From Bifidobacterium moraviense (GTDB taxonomy: Bacteria; Actinomycetota; Actinomycetes; Actinomycetales; Bifidobacteriaceae): a stretch of 64,000 nt of DNA. The translations under genes and the position numbers were made by a program. How positions within the stretch are numbered: the first letter of the stretch is position 1; each line of letters begins with the position of its first letter. The DNA is taken from contig NZ_JAAIIH010000001.1 of the NCBI RefSeq assembly GCF_012932365.1, positions 558,001 through 622,000 of the forward strand, given 5' to 3'. This document shows, piece after piece, positions 1-14,662 of the stretch. The notes under the pieces are model-generated. The model ran no database searches. It saw nothing but the letters and a program-made list of their open reading frames with translations, and had not been told where the DNA came from.

Positions 1-758
1 TTGACGATGCGGAGGATCCCGGCCACGTCCATGGTGCCCTCGTCCACGTTGCACCGGTGGATGCCGGTCTCGTCGGTGGTGAAGTCGTCGATGTGCACGG
101 CCACCACGCGGTCGCCGAACGCGTCGAAGGCGTTGCGCGTGAAGGTCACCTGATCGGAGCCGTCGCAGGTCAGCCCGTTCGGCGTGGTGTAGGCGGTCGG
201 ATCGAACACGATGCCCAGATACGGCGAGTCGACGTCCTCGATCAGACGGACCGTCGACTCGATGTCGTGGATGGGGTGGTTGGCGCCCGGCTCGATGCCC
301 ACGATGGTGCCGAAGCGTTCGCCCACGGCGACGAGACGCCTGATGACGCCCAGCGCCTCCCGGTACATCCCCTCGGTGAAGTTCTCCTCGGTGAACCGGC
401 CCGGCTCGGGGTCGACCGATCCGGTCTCGGACGCCACCACGGGCGCGCCGAAGAACCGCGCGTTGGCCAGATACGCCTCGAAGCGCCGCAGCGCGGCCTC
501 GCGGGTCTCCGGATCCGGGTGCGTCATGTTGATGTAGCAGCCCATCACCGCGATGTCCACGCCGCGGCCGGCCAGCGTGCGGCGCACGTAGGAGCCCATG
601 CCGGGGTTGATCTCCCCCGCCCCGCAGGCCAGGTCCGGGAAGGACTTGGGCAGGGCGAGCTGCACGTTGTGCACGCCGTAGCCGGCAAGGCCCTGCGCCA
701 GCAGCTCGGGGGTGTCCGCCCACGTGACGTCGTGTCCGCGCGCACCGAAGTTGATCAT
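1..758 (-). CDS. Sugar phosphate isomerase/epimerase (xylose isomerase-like TIM barrel), C-terminus cut by window edge
   Basis: The reading frame starts at ATG 756-758 (MINFGARGHDVTW) and runs off the left edge, so about 252 N-terminal residues are visible. The order of conserved pieces fits the AP-endonuclease-2/xylose isomerase-like family: an EINPGMGSY strand, VDIAVMGCYINMTHPD, a VVASETG strand, VGIEPGANHPIHD with a likely metal-binding Glu, LGIVFDPTAYTTP, and VVAVHIDDF near the cut. Members isomerise or epimerise sugars or inositol derivatives using a divalent metal; the substrate here cannot be told. The gene stands alone upstream of mrp on the same strand with about 126 bases between them. 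The family is fairly sure, the substrate unknown. Confidence 0.8.
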   Translation of the reverse strand, partial: MINFGARGHDVTWADTPELLAQGLAGYGVHNVQLALPKSFPDLACGAGEINPGMGSYVRRTLAGRGVDIAVMGCYINMTHPDPETREAALRRFEAYLANARFFGAPVVASETGSVDPEPGRFTEENFTEGMYREALGVIRRLVAVGERFGTIVGIEPGANHPIHDIESTVRLIEDVDSPYLGIVFDPTAYTTPNGLTCDGSDQVTFTRNAFDAFGDRVVAVHIDDFTTDETGIHRCNVDEGTMDVAGILRIV

Positions 759-884
759 GAGAAGCCTCCAATCATCGTTGATCCGGTCGATGGTTCCCGA
801 TGATAGGAGGCCGGCGCGCGCAACGCCTGCTAATTCCCGGCGTGTCGTTGGCCTGGAACTATGTATTCGTGACCGTTTCGGCCA

Positions 885-2048
885 TCACGCCGCCATGAGC
901 CGCTTCGCCAGGGCGGCGAACTCGGCCGAGACCGGCGAATCGGCGAGCCTCCCGTCCGGGGCGAGCACGGCGGGACGGCCGGACTCCCCCACCTCGCGCA
1001 CCTCGGGCACCAGCGGCAGCGTGGCCATGAGCGGCACGTCGTAGCCGAGCGCCGCGGTGAGCTGCTCGCTGACCCTCCGGCCGCCGCCCTCGCCGAAGAT
1101 GCGCAGCCTCTCGCCGCGATGCTCGTAGTAGCTCATGTTCTCCACCACGCCGCGCACCTTCATCGGCACCTGCAGCGCCACGAGTCCGGAGCGCACGGCC
1201 ACGTCGGACGCGGACGGTTGCGGCGTGGTGACGACCACCAGCTCGGCGTTCGGCAGCGTCTGGGCCACCGAGATGGCCATGTCTCCGGTGCCGGGCGCCA
1301 GATCGAGCAGCAGCACGTCCGGCTCGCCCCACCACACGTCGGACAGGAACTGCTCCAGCGAGCGCTGCAGGCGCGGGCCGCGCCACAGGATCGCGCGGTC
1401 GGCGCCGGCGAACATGCCGATGGAGATGAGCTTGACGCCCCACGCGGTGACGGGCATGAGCATGCCGTTGAGGTTCGTGGGCTGGGTGTGCACGCCGAAC
1501 AGGCGCGGCAGCGAGAAGCCGTAGATGTCCGCGTCGATGGCGGCGGTGTCGTAGCCGAGCGCCGCGAACGTGGCGGCGAGGTTGGCGGTCACCGACGACT
1601 TGCCCACGCCGCCCTTGCCGGATGCGATGGCGAAGATGCGGGTCCTAACGCCCGGCCTGGTGAACGGGTTCTGGCGGCGCTCGGCCTTGAGGTCCGCGAC
1701 GAGCGTGTCGAGCTTGTCGTGGCTCATGGCGCCCACCTCGATGCGCGGGGTCAGGTCGGCGTCCGGATAGGAGGCGATGGCCTCGTTGATCCGCTCGGTG
1801 ATGGTCTCGGACAGCGGGCAGCCGGGCACGGTGAGCTCCACGTGCACGGTCACGTCGAACGCCGGACGGGCGGCGGTTCCTTCGGCGCCGGTCGCATCGG
1901 ACGCGGCCGTGTCGCCGTCGCCGTGTCTCGGCGTCACGTCGATGGCGGTGATCATGCCCAGATCGGTGACCGACCTACCGAGTTCGGGGTCGATGACCCG
2001 GCTCAGTCGGTCGTAGATGCTCGCTTCGATCTGCGGGGTGTCGCTCAT
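885..2048 (-). CDS. mrp: Mrp/ApbC-type P-loop ATPase (iron-sulfur carrier family)
   Basis: 387 residues. An N-terminal MIP18/DUF59-type domain (SRVIDPELGRSVTDLGMI, residues ~16-35) is followed by a deviant Walker A, IASGKGGVGKSS (~140-151), then DADIYGFSLPRLFG and LLLDLAPGTGD, as in the Mrp/NBP35 family that carries Fe-S clusters. The C-terminal CPxC pair, which binds the bridging cluster in many family members, is absent: the sequence reads NMSYYEHRGERLRIFGEGGG. The start at 2048 follows a strong AGGAGG and agrees with the MSDTPQIEASIYDRL N-terminus. It lies 68 bases downstream of ligA and may be co-transcribed with it. Confidence 0.9.
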   Translation of the reverse strand: MSDTPQIEASIYDRLSRVIDPELGRSVTDLGMITAIDVTPRHGDGDTAASDATGAEGTAARPAFDVTVHVELTVPGCPLSETITERINEAIASYPDADLTPRIEVGAMSHDKLDTLVADLKAERRQNPFTRPGVRTRIFAIASGKGGVGKSSVTANLAATFAALGYDTAAIDADIYGFSLPRLFGVHTQPTNLNGMLMPVTAWGVKLISIGMFAGADRAILWRGPRLQRSLEQFLSDVWWGEPDVLLLDLAPGTGDMAISVAQTLPNAELVVVTTPQPSASDVAVRSGLVALQVPMKVRGVVENMSYYEHRGERLRIFGEGGGRRVSEQLTAALGYDVPLMATLPLVPEVREVGESGRPAVLAPDGRLADSPVSAEFAALAKRLMAA

Positions 2049-2116
2049 GCGTCCGTCCTCCTTCGTTTCGGCCGCCCACCACACTAGCGTGAAGCGTCGC
2101 GGCGTGCCAGAGGAGG

Positions 2117-8279
<6,163 letters not shown>

Positions 8280-8385
8280 GCTCCCGATTGTCCCAACCCA
8301 GCCAGACATGACGCCCAGAGAATAACCGGGCGTCCGGCGGCGTCGGAAGCCATCCGCAGCCCCACCGGAAGCGAGGACCACACCC

Positions 8386-10608
8386 ATGATGCACCCGTTC
8401 ACCCGACGCACCCGTCCCCTCTGGCTCGCGGTACTGGCGGTGATCCTGGTGGAGCTCTTCGTGTTCAACATGGCGCATTGGCGTTCGCTCGGCCAGGAGG
8501 CCGTGATCACGGACGACTCGCACTTCGACATCGGCGCCGGACTGGTGGTGCGCGGCAAAGGCGCGTACGAGATCGTGGATCCCACGCAGGCGTATGTGGA
8601 GATCAACTCCTTCGACTCGACGGTCGGCTACGTCCACGTGGACGCGGCCGGCTCGTGGGACGAGATGCTGCAGTCGGCGCGCAGCCAGAACCAGGACGCC
8701 CGTCCCCACGACTCGCAGTCGCTGGCGCTGCTCGACGACACCTACGACACGGCCAACGAGACGCTGTCGATGACCAACGTGCGTCTGGACGTGCTCGTGG
8801 ACGGCACGTGGCGCGCCAACACGGCCGACTACTACAACGCGAACATCGAGGAGGCGAACTACCTGCGCAACCGCGTGGAGGGCAGGGCCTCCGCGGTGCG
8901 CCTGTGGTTTCAGGAGGCCGCCGGCAGCAAGATCCGCTTCACCTCGTTCTCCGCCAACGCGCGCGTGCCGCTGAACGTCAACTGGATCCGCGTCCTGGTG
9001 ATGGCGCTGACCGCCGCGTTCGTCCTCGCGTTCCGCCCCTCGTCGCCGCTGTGGCGCATCCCGCTGAACACGCATTCGCGCGCCCAGCGCTGGGCGATGA
9101 TCGGGCTGCTCACCCCGGCGGCGCTGGCGGCGCTTTCGGTGACGCTGGGCAACCTGTGGCTCTTCTCCCCCGGCGTCTACCACCATCCGGGCCAGTTCAC
9201 CTACGACTTCGACCAGTACGCGCATCTGGCCGATTCGTTCATCAAGGGCACGCCATGGCTCGATCTGCCGGTGCCGCCCGAGCTCGCCGCGGCCGCCAAC
9301 CCGCTCGACATCGCCACGCGCAACGCGCTCGTGCAGTCCGGCGTGCACCCGGTGTACTGGGACTACGTGTTCTTCGAAGGCCACTGGTACTCGTACTTCG
9401 GCCCCATCCCCGCGCTGCTGCTCTACATGCCCTACCAGCTCGCCACCGGCGCCATGCTGCCCACGGCCACCGCGCTCGCGTGGATGATGTTCGGCGCGCT
9501 GGTCTTCGGCGCGCTGCTGGTGGTGCGCATCATCCGCCGGTACTTCCCCGGCGCGTCGCTGGGCGCCACGGGATTGTCGATCGCGCTGTTCGTGTGCGGC
9601 GCGAACATCCCGTACCTCATCTACCGCAGCAACTTCTACGCGGTGCCGATGACCTCGTCGCTGCTGGTGACCACGCTGGGCCTGTGGCTGTGGCTCGGCG
9701 CGAAGCGTCCCGACGGGCGGCTGTCGATGGCGCGCATCGCGTTCGGCTCGCTGTGCATCGCGGCGAACCTCGGATGCCGCACGATGTACGTGTTCGCGGC
9801 GCTGCTCGCCTTCCCGATCTTCTGGCAGGACATCCGGCGGATCCTGGCCGGCATCCGCGCGAGGACCCTCGGCATCGACGCCATCGTCAGGCCGGTCGCC
9901 GCCATGGTGCTGCCGGCCGTGGCGGTGGCGCTGCCGCTGCTGTGGTACAACCACTGGCGGTTCGGTTCGTTCCTTGACTTCGGCAACGACTACCAGATGA
10001 CGGTCATCGACCTGACGAGCTACAAGGCGCCGCTCGGCGACCTGCCGCTGACCATCCTGTACTTCCTGTTCCTGCCGCCTCGCTTCATCGACGTGTTCCC
10101 GTTCATCGCCATCAGCCCATCGCCGTACGTCGAATGGCAGTACATGGAGCCGTCGATCGGCGGGCTCTTCGTGGCCATCCCGGTGCTGACGCTCGTCGTC
10201 ATGCTGCCGTTCCTGCGCCGGCGCCTGCACGGGCGGCATCTGTGGGGCATGGCGTGCACGTCGCTGGTCCTCGCCGCGCTCGTCATGCTGTTCGACGCGC
10301 AGAAGGCCGGATTCGGCTGGCGGTACATGACCGACTTCAGCTGGCTCGTCACGCTGGCGGTGCTGTGCTGCGTCCTGACGTTCATGGACTCCACGCCCTC
10401 GCGCGACGCGCTGGACGCGGCGGACGGACGCACGGAGCGCGCCGTGTCCGCGGCGCAGCGGCGCATGGCGCTGGTCGTCGTGGCGCTGATGGTGCTGACC
10501 GCGGCGGTCACGTTCCTCTCGGTGTTCGTGGTGGGACGCCAGGATTCGATGTACCGTCTGGTGCCGGACCTGTGGAGCTCGTTCGGCTCCTGGTTCAAAC
10601 TGTGGTAG
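8386..10608 (+). CDS. Polytopic membrane protein, putative GT-C-type glycosyltransferase
   Basis: 740 residues with one N-terminal membrane segment (LWLAVLAVILVELFVFNMA), an extracytoplasmic region of about 170 residues, then roughly ten further hydrophobic segments. The stretch YDFDQYAHLADSFIKGTPWLDLPVP followed by FFEGHWYSYFGPIPALLLY resembles the acidic periplasmic loop and following helix of GT-C membrane glycosyltransferases that use lipid-linked sugar donors. That assignment is by pattern only. A GAGGACC Shine-Dalgarno-like stretch precedes the tandem ATGATG start. An ABC-type ATPase gene begins 60 bases downstream on the same strand, so the two may share a transcript. Confidence 0.7.
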   Translation: MMHPFTRRTRPLWLAVLAVILVELFVFNMAHWRSLGQEAVITDDSHFDIGAGLVVRGKGAYEIVDPTQAYVEINSFDSTVGYVHVDAAGSWDEMLQSARSQNQDARPHDSQSLALLDDTYDTANETLSMTNVRLDVLVDGTWRANTADYYNANIEEANYLRNRVEGRASAVRLWFQEAAGSKIRFTSFSANARVPLNVNWIRVLVMALTAAFVLAFRPSSPLWRIPLNTHSRAQRWAMIGLLTPAALAALSVTLGNLWLFSPGVYHHPGQFTYDFDQYAHLADSFIKGTPWLDLPVPPELAAAANPLDIATRNALVQSGVHPVYWDYVFFEGHWYSYFGPIPALLLYMPYQLATGAMLPTATALAWMMFGALVFGALLVVRIIRRYFPGASLGATGLSIALFVCGANIPYLIYRSNFYAVPMTSSLLVTTLGLWLWLGAKRPDGRLSMARIAFGSLCIAANLGCRTMYVFAALLAFPIFWQDIRRILAGIRARTLGIDAIVRPVAAMVLPAVAVALPLLWYNHWRFGSFLDFGNDYQMTVIDLTSYKAPLGDLPLTILYFLFLPPRFIDVFPFIAISPSPYVEWQYMEPSIGGLFVAIPVLTLVVMLPFLRRRLHGRHLWGMACTSLVLAALVMLFDAQKAGFGWRYMTDFSWLVTLAVLCCVLTFMDSTPSRDALDAADGRTERAVSAAQRRMALVVVALMVLTAAVTFLSVFVVGRQDSMYRLVPDLWSSFGSWFKLW

Positions 10609-10668
10609 ACCCGAGATGACGGTCCGCGCCGCGGACCGCACGACGGCAACGCAACGGCAGGGGGAATC

Positions 10669-11472
10669 ATGATCTTCGGTTTCGGCAGGGGCGGCGGGGA
10701 CGACGTCGCACGGCATCCAAACGGGGCCACGTTCACGCTGGAGGGAGCGGGCTACGTCTACGACGACGGCGGGACGGGCCTGCTGACGGCCACGCTGCGC
10801 ATCACGCCCGATGACCGCCGCGTGGCCGTCATCGGCCTCAACGGCTCCGGCAAGACGACGCTGCTGCAGCTGCTCGACGGCACGCTCGTCCCCACGCGGG
10901 GCTCCGCGACCGTGGCCGCGGGCGACGAGCGTCTCGACCCCGCATCGAAGCGCGACGCGAAACGCATCGGGCAGCTCGTGGGACGCGTGCGCCGCGAGGA
11001 GATCCCGAACGCGTTCTATCAGGCCAAGGACATCGGCGAGGCGCTGACGCAGACGCTCAGGAAGCGCAAGGTGGACGAGGGCACGTGCAACGCGATCGTG
11101 GGCAATCTGCTCGCGCACTTCAGGCTGGCGGACAGCGCGCGCCGCAACGCCTCCGAGCTCGATTCGGAGAAGCGACACCTGCTGGCCATCGCCGCCGCGC
11201 TGGTCTGCAACCCCTCGGCGGTCGTGGCGGACGAGCCCACCAAGGGGCTCGACGAGGTGGGGACCGCGCACGTGGCGGCCGCGCTGTTCGGCTACGACCG
11301 GCAGGTGGTCTTCGCCACGCACGACACCGCCATGCTCACGCGTCCGGAGTACGCGATCGGACGCGTGCTGGTGCTGGACGACCACCGCATCGCGTTCGAC
11401 GGCGCGCCGGGAGACGCCGTGGCGTTCTACGACGATCTGATCCGCCGCAGGATGGCGGCGCTGCGCGGCTGA
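10669..11472 (+). CDS. ABC-type ATP-binding protein with an altered signature motif
   Basis: 267 residues. Walker A is GLNGSGKTT (56-64), Walker B is AVVADEPTKGL and the switch histidine is VFATHDTAM, so the nucleotide site is complete. The overall shape resembles the small CbiO/BioM-like ATPases of ECF-type vitamin or metal transporters. Where LSGGQ is expected it reads ELDSEKRHLLAIAAAL, so the signature that contacts ATP across the dimer is not conserved. No partner permease lies next to it except possibly the large membrane protein upstream. A strong AGGGGGA ribosome-binding site precedes the ATG. The transported substrate is unknown. Confidence 0.8.
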   Translation: MIFGFGRGGGDDVARHPNGATFTLEGAGYVYDDGGTGLLTATLRITPDDRRVAVIGLNGSGKTTLLQLLDGTLVPTRGSATVAAGDERLDPASKRDAKRIGQLVGRVRREEIPNAFYQAKDIGEALTQTLRKRKVDEGTCNAIVGNLLAHFRLADSARRNASELDSEKRHLLAIAAALVCNPSAVVADEPTKGLDEVGTAHVAAALFGYDRQVVFATHDTAMLTRPEYAIGRVLVLDDHRIAFDGAPGDAVAFYDDLIRRRMAALRG

Positions 11473-11518
11473 GCGCGGCCGAAGCCATCGACGGCGTCGA
11501 GGCCATCGACGCCGGACG

Positions 11519-12718
11519 CTATCCGATCATCGCGGCGACGACGTCGAGCACGGCGCGCACCTGCGTCTCGAACACGTCCGGCTCGGGGAGCAGCGAGATC
11601 GCCAGATAGCCGTCGGACGGCATGTCGAAGAAGTATCCGGGCTGCCCGGTCAGGCCGTGGTCGGCGATGAGCCGCAGCACGAGCTCGTTCTCGTCGATGA
11701 CGCTCGGGAATCGCAGCAGCACGTTCCAGCCGCCCTCGGCGCGCAGCACCGAGACGAGGCCGTGCTCGTCGGCGTCCAGCAGCTCGTGCAGACGCCGCAG
11801 ATTGTCTCGAACGCGTTCGAGAACCAGCGCGGTCTGCTCGCCCGCCACGGCCAGCAGCGCATCCATGCGGCTGGCGATGATGTCGCTCATCGGCAGGTAG
11901 TCGTCCGCGATCACGTCGAGGCGGCGCTTGGCCTCGTCGACGTCCTCCTCGGGACCGGAGACCTGGATCCAGCCGACCTTCGCGTTCGGCGCCGCCAGCA
12001 TCTTGGAGAAGCCGTCGAGCGCGAACGTGAGCACGCCGCGCTCCCCCGCGAGCCTCGCGTTGCCGTCGAACGGCTCCAGCGCGTAGTCGAAGAACACCTC
12101 GTCGGCGATGAGTGCGATGCCGTGGTCGCGGCACAGTTCCACCAGCCGCGTGCGCTCCCCGGGCTTGACGTACGAGCCGGACGGGTTGTTGGGGTTGATG
12201 ACCACCAGCGCGCGGATGCGCCCGCCGTCGGGCCCTTCGAGCAGCGCCTCAACGCCGGCCACGTCGATCATCCACGAGCCGTCGAACGGCAGCTGGTATT
12301 CGATCGCGTCCACGCATTCGAGGCCGCAGATGGACTCGATGAGCGGGTAGCCGGGCTTCGGCGCCAGCACCGCGTCGCCCGCGTCGCACAGTAGCTTGAC
12401 GAGCCACGAGTACGCCTCGGACGTGGAGCTCAGCAGGTACAGGTCGTCCGGGTCCACGGGCGCGGCGTCCCGCACCCGTCCCGCCTCCATGCCGTGCAGT
12501 CCGGTCAGGTACGAGGCCAGCGATTCGCGCGCGTGGCGGGGCCCGCGCGGCTCCGCGGAGTACGTCCACGGCACCTCGGCGGAGCTCAGCCCGTGGCGCG
12601 TCGGGTTCGAGTCGTTGAGTCTGGCGAGCGTGCGCCCCTGCGCCCTCGCCTCGCGTTCGGCGACGGCGATGGGGTTGAGCGTGCGGGAGCCTACGCGGTC
12701 CGAGAAATGTACGGTCAT
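11519..12718 (-). CDS. Pyridoxal-phosphate-dependent aminotransferase, class I/II
   Basis: 399 residues, cytoplasmic. It shows the fold-type I pattern: PLIESICGLECVDAIEYQLPFDG, VVINPNNPSGSYVK, IALIADEVFFDYAL with the Asp that contacts the pyridine nitrogen, and a lysine region FALDGFSKMLAAPNAKVGWI carrying the Schiff-base Lys. The reaction is transfer of an amino group between an amino acid and a 2-oxo acid; substrate preference cannot be read from sequence. The chosen ATG at 12718 sits behind a weak GGGTGGGG; a GTG at 12727 would add three residues. It converges with the ABC ATPase gene, 46 bases away. Confidence 0.9.
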   Translation of the reverse strand: MTVHFSDRVGSRTLNPIAVAEREARAQGRTLARLNDSNPTRHGLSSAEVPWTYSAEPRGPRHARESLASYLTGLHGMEAGRVRDAAPVDPDDLYLLSSTSEAYSWLVKLLCDAGDAVLAPKPGYPLIESICGLECVDAIEYQLPFDGSWMIDVAGVEALLEGPDGGRIRALVVINPNNPSGSYVKPGERTRLVELCRDHGIALIADEVFFDYALEPFDGNARLAGERGVLTFALDGFSKMLAAPNAKVGWIQVSGPEEDVDEAKRRLDVIADDYLPMSDIIASRMDALLAVAGEQTALVLERVRDNLRRLHELLDADEHGLVSVLRAEGGWNVLLRFPSVIDENELVLRLIADHGLTGQPGYFFDMPSDGYLAISLLPEPDVFETQVRAVLDVVAAMIG

Positions 12719-12742
12719 GCGCCCCACCCTAGCGCGGATGCG

Positions 12743-12780
12743 CGAACATCCCGGCCTCGGGAACGCGACCGGGATGTTCG
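12743..12780 (-). terminator. Stem-loop terminator downstream of ppgK
   Basis: Perfect 12-bp inverted repeat (CGAACATCCCGG and its complement) with a 14-base loop, placed 33 bases beyond the ppgK stop codon. There is no clear U-tract, so termination is likely but not certain. Confidence 0.6.
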
Positions 12781-12812
12781 GATGGAGTCGGAGGGTTGGC
12801 GCCGAAAAGACG

Positions 12813-13577
12813 TCAGTTCCTGGTGCTGGCGTAGTACGCGGCGCCGACGATGCCCGCGGAGTTGCGCAGCTTGGCCGGCACGATGGGCGTCTTGATGTCC
12901 ACGTACGGCAGGAACTTCTCGCTCACCTTGCTCACGCCGCCGCCCACGACGAACAGGTCGGGGTTGAAGTAGTGCTCCACCAGCCCGTAGTACTTGGTCA
13001 GGCGCTTGGCCCACTTCTTGTAGCTGAGCTCCTGCTGCTCGCGGATGGACGACGCCGCGTACTTCTCCGCGTCGCCCTTGCCGTTGGGCAGCTCGAGGTG
13101 GCCCAGTTCGGAGTTCGGGATGAGCACGCCGTCGTAGATGAGCGCGGTGCCGATGCCGGTGCCGAGCGTGGTGGCGATGACCAGGCCGCTCTGGCCCTTG
13201 GCAGCGCCGTACTGCACCTCGGCGAGACCCGCCGCGTCGGCGTCGTTGACCACGGTGATCGGGCGGCCGCACGCCTCGGAGAAGCAGCGCTGCACGTCCA
13301 CGCCGATCCACGACTGGTCGAGGTTCGCCATGAAGTCGAGCGGCTTGCCGGGCTTGATCGGCGCCGGGAACGCGATGCCCACCGGGGCGTCGTCGGGCAC
13401 CTCGAAATGGTCGAGCAGCTGACGGACGATGCCGCCCACCGCCTCGGGGGTGGAGTGCTCCGGGGTGAGGATCTTCAGTCGAGGCTCGGCGAAGTCGCCC
13501 TTGCCGAGATCCACGGGCGCGCCCTTGATGCCCGACCCGCCGATGTCCACGCCGAAGGCCTGTGCCGTCTCAATCAT
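12813..13577 (-). CDS. ppgK: Polyphosphate glucokinase
   Basis: 254 residues, cytoplasmic ROK-fold enzyme that phosphorylates glucose to glucose-6-phosphate, in this actinobacterial family with polyphosphate as the preferred donor. Phosphate-1 motif is [12 protein letters not shown] (residues ~9-20), the adenosine or phosphate-2 motif is [24 protein letters not shown] supplies the catalytic Asp, and [10 protein letters not shown] matches the ExGH region of PPGK proteins. A good AAGGAGAT lies before ATG 13575-13577. It lies in the same orientation as the aminotransferase but is separated from it by a stem-loop. Donor preference is from family knowledge. Confidence 0.93.
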   Translation of the reverse strand: MIETAQAFGVDIGGSGIKGAPVDLGKGDFAEPRLKILTPEHSTPEAVGGIVRQLLDHFEVPDDAPVGIAFPAPIKPGKPLDFMANLDQSWIGVDVQRCFSEACGRPITVVNDADAAGLAEVQYGAAKGQSGLVIATTLGTGIGTALIYDGVLIPNSELGHLELPNGKGDAEKYAASSIREQQELSYKKWAKRLTKYYGLVEHYFNPDLFVVGGGVSKVSEKFLPYVDIKTPIVPAKLRNSAGIVGAAYYASTRN

Positions 13578-13740
13578 CCTTGATCTCCTTAGCTTGAGCT
13601 TGCATGATGCCCGAGGGCATCGAACCGGTACGACGATTGTACCGCCGAGCCGCCGCGACCCGGCGCCGCCGCACGCCGTTGTGAGACATTCGTCACACCT
13701 CGCGCGCCGCATGTCCGCGCGGCCACGCGGCAAGGCGATA

Positions 13741-14532
13741 ATGGAGGGCATGGCAGAACATACGCAACTCATTGACGCAATCGACATCCGCACCACGATC
13801 CGCGCGTACGACCCGGACAAGATCGAGGACGATCAGGCCCGCCAGCTGAGCATGACGCTCGACGCCGTGAACATGCTCGCCGACCTGAACATCCAGCTCG
13901 TGCGCAACCAGCCGAAGGTCTTCGCCGAGGCGAACGCATCCGGCCACTACACGAACGCGGCGAACTATCTCGCCATCGTCGGCCCCAGGAACGACGACGA
14001 GGCCAGGGAGCGCGGCGGCTTCTACGCCGAACGCGTCGTGCTCGCCGCCACGCTGTACGGCCTCGGCACCGGCTGGGTCGTGGGCAGCTGGGACAAGGCC
14101 GAGGCGGCGCGCCACTGCCGCGTCACCAACAGCCAGGAGATCTACGCCGGCGTGGTCATCGGCCACCCGCAGAACCACCTGACGTACACGGCGAAGAAGT
14201 TCGAGGAGCTCACCGAGATCCAGCGCACGCACCGCCCCACGAAGTCGTTCGAGGAGCTCACCCGAACCATGTCCGACGAGGCGCGCGCCGCCGCCCCGCA
14301 GTGGTTCCGCGACGGCATGGCGGCCGTGGCCAAGGCGCCGAGCGCGCGCAACACGCAGCCGATCCTGTTCTCGTGGGATCCCGAGACCGGCACCGTCGTC
14401 GCCTCCATCGACCCGGAGCTCGACGGCCCGTACGCGCTCAACGATCTCGGCATCGCGAAGCTGCACTTCCAGCTTGGCGCCGGCACCGGCGAATGGGGCT
14501 GGGGCAACGGCGCGATGTTCATCAAGAAGTGA
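13741..14532 (+). CDS. Nitroreductase-family flavoprotein (TM1586-like)
   Basis: 263 residues. The N-terminal AIDIRTTIRAYDPDKI is the usual R-S/T-x-R-x-F/Y start of nitroreductase-fold FMN enzymes, GFYAERVVLAATLYGLGTGWVVGSW matches the central FMN-binding helix, and VAKAPSARNTQPILFSWD is the second half-domain typical of the TM1586 group. Such proteins reduce nitro, quinone or other compounds with NAD(P)H; the substrate is unknown. ATG 13741 has AAGG six bases upstream, while ATG 13750 would have its GGAGGG too close, so 13741 is preferred. Its 5' region is divergent from ppgK. Confidence 0.85.
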   Translation: MEGMAEHTQLIDAIDIRTTIRAYDPDKIEDDQARQLSMTLDAVNMLADLNIQLVRNQPKVFAEANASGHYTNAANYLAIVGPRNDDEARERGGFYAERVVLAATLYGLGTGWVVGSWDKAEAARHCRVTNSQEIYAGVVIGHPQNHLTYTAKKFEELTEIQRTHRPTKSFEELTRTMSDEARAAAPQWFRDGMAAVAKAPSARNTQPILFSWDPETGTVVASIDPELDGPYALNDLGIAKLHFQLGAGTGEWGWGNGAMFIKK

Positions 14533-14572
14533 CGCGCGCCGCGCACCGGGCGCAGGACCGGGCATGAGCGAT

Positions 14573-14629
14573 GACGGCGGTCGGTCGGACGCCGCGGATC
14601 GGTTCCGCGGCGCCGGATCGGCCGCCGTC
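14573..14629. terminator. Two-part hairpin between convergent genes
   Basis: An outer 8-bp repeat (GACGGCGG with CCGCCGTC) encloses a 9-bp hairpin (CGCCGCGGA, loop TCGGT). It lies between the 3' ends of the nitroreductase and glycosyltransferase genes, where it could end transcripts from both sides. Confidence 0.55.
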
Positions 14630-14662
14630 GGCGTTCGACGTCGGTTTCTCCGGCCGCTCCGC

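Noticed and set aside
10620..10638. Terminator between the GT-C-like protein gene and the ABC ATPase gene (CGGTCCGC stem)
   Set aside because: The stem is only 8 bp with a 3-base loop and no U-tract; read-through into the next gene is likely.
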